64,000 bases of DNA, from assembly GCA_946800325.1 (NCBI GenBank), contig OX326957.1, forward strand, positions 14,393,591 through 14,457,590. Reading direction: 5' to 3'. This DNA is from Luzula sylvatica. Taxonomy: Eukaryota; Streptophyta; Magnoliopsida; Poales; Juncaceae. The notes beneath the pieces are model-generated. The model searched no databases. It saw nothing but the letters and a program-made list of their open reading frames with translations, and was not told the origin of the DNA. Position 1 is the stretch's first letter. Each line of letters opens with the position of its first letter. Position numbers and translations under genes: made by a program. Of the stretch, positions 58,282 to 64,000 are shown piece after piece.

Positions 58282-58286
58282 CATCT

Positions 58287-58704
58287 AGTTCACAATCTCG
58301 ATAACTCTAGAAAAATACTCCTTTATCGTTTACGTCTCTTTCATATTCAGATTATGAAGCTGCCTGCGTATCGTCTACAACTTAACTGCAATGACTTTCG
58401 CGGACCCTTGAAACTTCTCTTGAAGGATACTCCATGCCTCTTTCGCCATGGTTGCGCCCATTATTCGCGAGAACAAACTTTCGGCAACTCCTTGTTGGAT
58501 CAAGAACAAGACTCTGGCATTCTTTACTCGATTCTCCGACAACGCTTCTTTTTTTGTATCGGTCTGAGTTTGTCGAGGCAGAGGTTCGACATAGCCTGTT
58601 TCGACAATCTCCCAGAGACCTTGCGACAATAACATCGTCCACATATTTATCCTCCAAACATCATAATGCTCCCCCGTAAATACGGGTACCATCGGCTGCG
58701 CCAT
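58287..58704 (-). pseudogene. Gag N-terminal part, element D
   Basis: Starts MAQPMVPVFTGEHYDVWRIN about 60 bases after the primer site. LLSQGLWEIVETGYVEP and AKEAWSILQEKFQGSAKV are typical of copia gag. The frame then has stops after AVKL, after NMKET and before the site of E. Gag encodes the particle protein. Confidence 0.85.
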
Positions 58705-58764
58705 ACTCGCTCCAACACTCGAAGCCGTCGACTATTTCGAAACGCCCGTAATCGAACCTCGGAC

Positions 58765-58776
58765 GCTCTGATACCA
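58765..58776 (-). other. Primer binding site of element D
   Basis: TGGTATCAGAGC on the minus strand, two bases from the LTR. Confidence 0.9.
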
Positions 58777-58778
58777 CT

Positions 58779-59228
58779 TGTTGAAATTTGCGCAGCGAAA
58801 TAACACACTCAAAATTTTTTATTACACAAAACTTACTATTACAAGAATACAAACTTTCTCTCTCTAAATGTTTTTCTCTCTCTAGCCCTTTCCCTAGCTC
58901 TCTTTCTCTAGATCACGTTCTCTCTTTCTTTGACTTTCTATGTCACTATCTATTTCACTACTCTTTCTATTTGTATTGGATATACACTCTCTATGATTGA
59001 TTAATACAAGTGAGCCTAAGTCCTATTTATAGGCATATAAGGCGGTTGGGTACAATGTGTGGAGACTTCTAGAGAAAATCTAGATATATCCTTAACCGAC
59101 TCCAATGAGACTTAGAGAAATTCATGAGACTTCCACACTTTTCTCAATTTAATTAAAAGACTCCATTCTTCACTTTTAACTTAAACAAACATTATTTTAA
59201 TATAGAAAATGAATTAATTATTTCAACA
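58779..59228 (-). repeat. 5' LTR of element D
   Basis: 450 bp, TGTTGAAATTTGCGC to TTTCAACA on the + strand. TATA box 'cctataaatagga' on the minus strand near 59021-59033. Confidence 0.92.
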
Positions 59229-59233
59229 CCCGA

Positions 59234-59282
59234 GACAGATCAATTCCTCTTCGATTAGGTTTATTTTTTCTGTTTTAGTCAT
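59234..59282 (-). pseudogene. 5' part of the 72-codon frame split by element D
   Basis: Sixteen codons from the ATG at 59280-59282 up to element D, continuing at 53734. See 53565-53734. Confidence 0.4.
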
Positions 59283-62200
59283 TTTAGTTTGATTTTCTGT
59301 TGAAGTTTGTGTAACGATTTGTTTTTTCTGTTTAATTAAGTTTGATTCATGATGAAGATATTTTTTCTGATTTTTATGAAATTTATTTGAATTTATTCTG
59401 AATCTTCTAAGTCTTGAAACTCTAATTTCTACTTTTATTTTCAGTCATTTTCATAATTAAAGTCTGAATTATTTAGATATTTTGAATTCAAAGTAAAAAT
59501 ATGTACATATACACCAATGTCTCCACTTCACCTTACTTTAAACAAATATCAATTTGATCATTAGTTTAATTGTTAAAAATATCCAAAATGTCCTCTGACC
59601 TAAAGTTGCAATTTTAATTGTTCATATTTTTGAATTTATTTAAGACATTTCTAGATTCTTTTAATTTAATAAAAAAGTAATGTCAAGTAGTATTTAGTTG
59701 AAATTTACGACACCTCAATTCGAATTCAATTGTGGAAGAAATAATATCTCAAAGTTCAGAAAAAATAAACGTAAAGTAAACTGTTTTGATATTTCAGAAT
59801 TGTTCCAGATTTCTATTTCAATTGGGACTTTTGCTGAATCTTTTTGAGTGATTTGTAGATCTGTTTGGATCAAATCGACTTATTGAAGTTCAATTCAAGT
59901 GATCTACTTTCATTTCACTTTTGAATCATCTCATTGGACCAATTTTCCCATTTTATAGTAATTTTTAAAGTTGATAATTTAAATTATGGAAAAAGATCTA
60001 TTTTTGAATGTTTTAAGTTTTTATGTGATTTTGACTTTGGGCCAACTTTGACAGTTAATTGTGAAAATCCGAGATCAAATTAGATCAAGCTTGTCTAAAC
60101 ATTGCAACATACGCATTCTAAAGAGTAAATCAAATCAAGTTTTGTTTGATTTGGAATTATAAATTTTAAGTTATAGGCAATCAAGAACAACTCAAAAAAC
60201 AATTATGTACTAAAATGTTTCTGGGTTTTTTCCTTTCCGTAACCCCAGGGATTTATTTGTAAATTTGTTGTACATTTTTATTAGAACTCCAATTATTACC
60301 AAATTTTCAGGAGATATCCATTAAATCATATTACAACAAATCCTAGAGTTGTAATAAATTTTCACAAAAGTTTGGATAAACAATTAATAAAAATGCACGT
60401 AATTCCCCGGGGAACGAATCTTTACCAACCACTATAAGTTTAGATACTTCTCAATTATCTTTGACCAACTCTAGAGATAAAAACGACATATTTTCGAGGT
60501 GAATCAACAATATCCATGCATCTTCACATGTGGTGATCATTTCAGTATGTAATCTCTATTACAAACTTATGTTCCCAACTTGAGAAGTAGTATCCATGAT
60601 TTGTAAAATATAACCATCATCTTGCAAGCATATTATGTGAGTACAAAGCTTTTCTAGGTAAATATGTTTGTTTTACAAGCATCCTATGTACTACTTAGGA
60701 TTATTTTTTTAGAATAACATTTTCTTTGATTCACAATTCTACTATCAAAGTCACATACTTTGATAATCTGATCAAGATTGTTATTAATGATTTACTCTAT
60801 TATAACTAAAATATAAAACCCAATACACTTAATAATAAAAATGATAAGAAACATTATTGAATAAATAAAATTGTGTTACATAATCTTCCGTAACTATTAC
60901 ACATGTCTAGGGTCTAACACCTTCAGATTGTACATTTAACTAATGACGTAGCATTACCAACATGTCATAAAAAATATTTTTATTGTCATGTCATATTTGG
61001 TATGCGAGTTTGGGTTGTTTTAATATTTTAATAATAGAGTTTTTGAGTTTAAACGTTATTGGCATATTGGCAATGTCACGCCATCAGTTAATTGTATAAT
61101 CATCATTTAACAGATGAAGGAGATTAATTGAATAAAATTGACATCTCATGAAGTTGATTGAACAAAATTTAAGTTTAGGAGGCAGGCCGAACATTTGACA
61201 ATACTTTAGGGAATGGATAAAAAAGACTTTTTCAATTATATTATAATAATTAAATGGATATATAATTTAATATTATCATAAAAGTAATTTTATTTTAATT
61301 ATTTATTGTTATATTACATGAATTTAATAATTCTAATATAATTATTTTATTCCTATAATATAATTATTATATATATTCTGTAAGATATATAATATTATAT
61401 CAATTAAATGGATATAATTATTTCATTATGATAATATTATCAATTATATAGTAATTATATTAGTGTATTATATGGATGTAATATAACATTACTGAAATAT
61501 AAAGTAATAATAATTTTAGTGTAGAAAAGTAATATTATATATGCATATAATATATTGTAATGAAAATAATAAAAATATTAAATATGCTTTAATATTATAC
61601 TCATATTATATTTTATTTATTATTATATACTATAATTACTATAATAATAGTAATTATATTATCATAAAAGTAATTTTATTTTAATTATTATATATGTTAA
61701 ATAGTATAGCATTATATATTTTTGTATCAATATATAATAATTATATTATAATACTAATATAATATTATAACATATAATATAAAATATGTTATTATAATAA
61801 TATAATAATATTATTGTTATATTATTATATTTTTGTTTCCATCCATATAATAAGATAATAATATTCTTTATAAAACATATATTATATTATATTAATTATA
61901 TAGATATAATATAATTATTATGTATGATAATTATTATATATTAAGATAATATATATTATATTATAATTACAAAAGTCACGGCTTTTGCTAATATTCTTTA
62001 CACAGTTGTTATACTATTTCATCATGCCTTTTGCTAATATGTCAGAACGTCACCACTAATATTATTGTTCAATAAACCACGAATTTAATCATTATAATAT
62101 AATAATATAATTACTTTTTATCATGATTTTTGTTCCGCCTTGAAACTCCTCAAATTTGAAGCATCAAAATTTACTTATTTTATGGAATGAGAAGATTTCA

Positions 62201-62700
62201 TTGAAAATATCATTCCAATATTTTTTAGAGTAGTGATGTATAACCTCCTAGATCTACCCCACACCTTTTGATGAAGTAATGAAAATTTTAAATCATAATT
62301 ATTATATCATAATTCATGGTTTGAAATTCTAATTTATAATTTGAATGTATTAGTTTATGTTTTGACAATTCATGGAAATATCAAACCATTCAGTAATATT
62401 ATGTTCAATTATATCCACATCTTCGACCCTTGTAGGAAATAGTTTCGGATGTGTCCAATAGTTTCTTTTCTTTTTTATAACGAAACAAAAAATTAAGTTG
62501 GAATGAAAATATATAATTCCATTTCCATTCTATACTAAATCCCAGGTTTCACTTTTAGAATATTCTTGGGAAAATAAACCTCCTTGTTAAGCTATTTACC
62601 AAGTCTTTTTCGGTAAAGTAATTTTGATTCCAATTTGACTACACAAGTCAACAAGGTATGTAGACTCTTCATGATGTATTCAAAAGGAAAAATATACTTG
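59283..62700. other. AT-rich intergenic stretch, no gene seen
   Basis: No recognised coding frame on either strand. 61200-62130 is almost only A and T, with 'taatatta' and 'ataattat' runs. Around 61980-62040 'cttttgctaatat' occurs twice. Confidence 0.55.
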
Positions 62701-62721
62701 GCCCTTCAAATTCAGTTCAAA

Positions 62722-62931
62722 TCTTTTGATGAAATGACAAATGAATTGATTCAATTAATTATTAATTGACACGTTCAATTGATATATCAATATATTATAT
62801 TAGTACATATTAATTAACTTGTCAATACAATTAAACGATCAATTAAATTAGCTTAAATCGCTAATTGAACTAATTAACAATATTAATCAACTCACTCAAT
62901 CATTATTTGTCACCTCATCAAGACTCTTTTT
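62722..62931. repeat. Foldback (inverted-repeat) element 1
   Basis: Left arm 'cttttgatgaaatgacaaat' reverse-complements the right end '...tttgtcacctcatcaag', and the inner parts ('gttcaatt' sites) also pair. About 210 bp, AT-rich. No clear target duplication. Confidence 0.5.
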
Positions 62932-63030
62932 GGTGTTGTGGAAACTGAATATATAATACCTATCTAATAGGTCAATTTATCGTGCTACTTGATGTCTAAA
63001 GTGACACTTCAAAGATAGCATAAGCCCATG

Positions 63031-63259
63031 CTCCTCAAATTCTCTCCAACTTTCTCGATATCACCAATTAATAATTATTTAATATGATAATTAACAAAAA
63101 TATAATTCATTAACGATTAATTGATATTGATTAAAAATTATTAATTATTTTAATTATATATCAATTAAATGTTAATGAAGTGTCGATTTGTTAATTACCA
63201 TATTAATTAAGTATTAATTGATGATTTAGAAGATGTTTGGAGAGAAATTTGAGGGACAG
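63031..63259. repeat. Foldback (inverted-repeat) element 2
   Basis: Nearly palindromic over 229 bp, arms of about 105 bp. Left 'cctcaaattctctccaac', right (reverse complement) 'cctcaaatttctctccaaac'; inner 'atatgataattaacaaa' against 'atatggtaattaacaaa'. A MITE-like foldback. No clear target duplication. Confidence 0.7.
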
Positions 63260-64000
63260 TACATTACGAATATGAATATGTATTAATTAATAATTAATAG
63301 TGTTTTGAATCATGCCCTAAAGAAGTGCACTTAACTTGTGGGACTATATTAGCATATATCATGCACATGTATATAGATAACAACTGTGTGTCATGTCACA
63401 AGGTCTTGTCTTTGGTCGACTGGTCTCATGAAACTCTCATTTGTGGTTTGAACGAAAAGTTGGGGTTTCATTGTGCTTCGTGTGTCATGGCCAAGTTCGA
63501 GATATAATGCATATAAAATTTTGTCACTTTTATATGCAAGATATAAAAATAGAGTATATATGTTATATTGTTGCAATAACTTTGGATCGTAATGAAGTAG
63601 CATTCAATAAATAACTAAAAAAACTGTGGGTCTTAATAACTCGAGACAGAATGTCTTTGAATTAACTGAAACAATGATGTTCAAATTAATTTCATGTAAC
63701 CTAAACATTACATGTGCAACTAAAACCCTAGTTAGTCCAAAAGGGTTCAGTATCACATGTAAGGTTATACATACAATCTCTGTATGCTATATATTTTTTT
63801 GCATGTATAATTAATATACTGAAATACTATTATGTGTGTATGTATATAGCATGAGAACATGAAATAAAAACATAAAGATTATAATGTTAGTGGTGATGTC
63901 CTGACATGTTTGAAAATATCTCACATGATATGCTTTGTTAACATATATACGAGACGTCTATTTAGGTACATTGCAATAATTATGTACTCGAAAGTTTCTT
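63260..64000. other. AT-rich sequence, no gene seen
   Basis: Short frames at 63325-63507, 63391-63603 and 63626-63814 have no recognised domain and no supporting context. Confidence 0.5.

Larger units (their letters stand above)
53735..59228 (-). mobile_element. Copia-type LTR retrotransposon, element D (deleted in RT)
   Basis: Different family from A/B/C. LTRs at 53735-54183 and 58779-59228, primer site at 58765-58776. Flanks are ctcga (53730-53734) and cccga (59229-59233), a target duplication with one mismatch. It keeps gag, zinc knuckles, protease motif, pre-integrase and integrase, then stops about 70 residues into the reverse transcriptase and goes straight to the polypurine tract. Gag is interrupted by element E. 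The two LTRs differ by roughly ten substitutions by eye, so the insertion is moderately young. Confidence 0.9.

Noticed and set aside
63325..63507. 60-codon frame with several cysteines
   Set aside because: Cysteine spacing fits no zinc-binding family I know, there is no supporting context, and the surroundings are AT-rich spacer.

Overview
This is a stretch of nuclear DNA from a flowering plant, probably a dicot, and it is a repeat-rich, perhaps pericentromeric, block. The basis is Ty1/copia elements with a tRNA-Met-type primer site, plant L1-type LINEs, a plant hAT element, a ~175 bp satellite and very AT-rich spacer. I see no intact host gene, no tRNA or rRNA gene, and no bacterial or organellar gene set. 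The species cannot be named from the sequence.

Layout. 1-147 and 7882-21076 are a tandem satellite with ~175 bp monomers. Its orientation flips near 9010 and again near 17230, where a second monomer subfamily begins. A copia-type element (A, 148-7881, + strand) sits inside the satellite with a perfect 5 bp target duplication, and the matching unoccupied site survives in the opposite arm of a satellite inverted repeat. 21077-24400 is a 5'-truncated LINE. 24430-29860 holds two copies of an unclassified repeat; the second carries a 322 bp insertion (26591-26912) and an internally deleted hAT transposon (27800-29504). A second LINE on the minus strand is split into 30053-31173 and 46319-48945 by a 15.1 kb nest: copia element B (31174-46318), itself entered by its relative C (34290-42085). 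49047-49549 is a hAT-like miniature element. 53735-59228 is an unrelated copia element (D) that has lost most of its reverse transcriptase; its gag is interrupted by an LTR-only remnant (E, 56424-58281) of the A/B/C family. The rest, to 64000, is AT-rich spacer with two foldback elements near 62.8 and 63.1 kb.

How it fits together. A, B, C and E are one copia family. The A, B and C copies share the same damage in pol, and A and C both lack the reverse-transcriptase catalytic box, although A's two LTRs are still very similar. The family was therefore probably moved by enzymes from another element (inference). Its leader has two unusual cis features at the same place in A, B and C: paired hairpins with a conserved 19-base loop and changing but still complementary stems, and a hypervariable patch of short palindromes of the form GTTNNAAC. 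These are the best candidates here for something undescribed.
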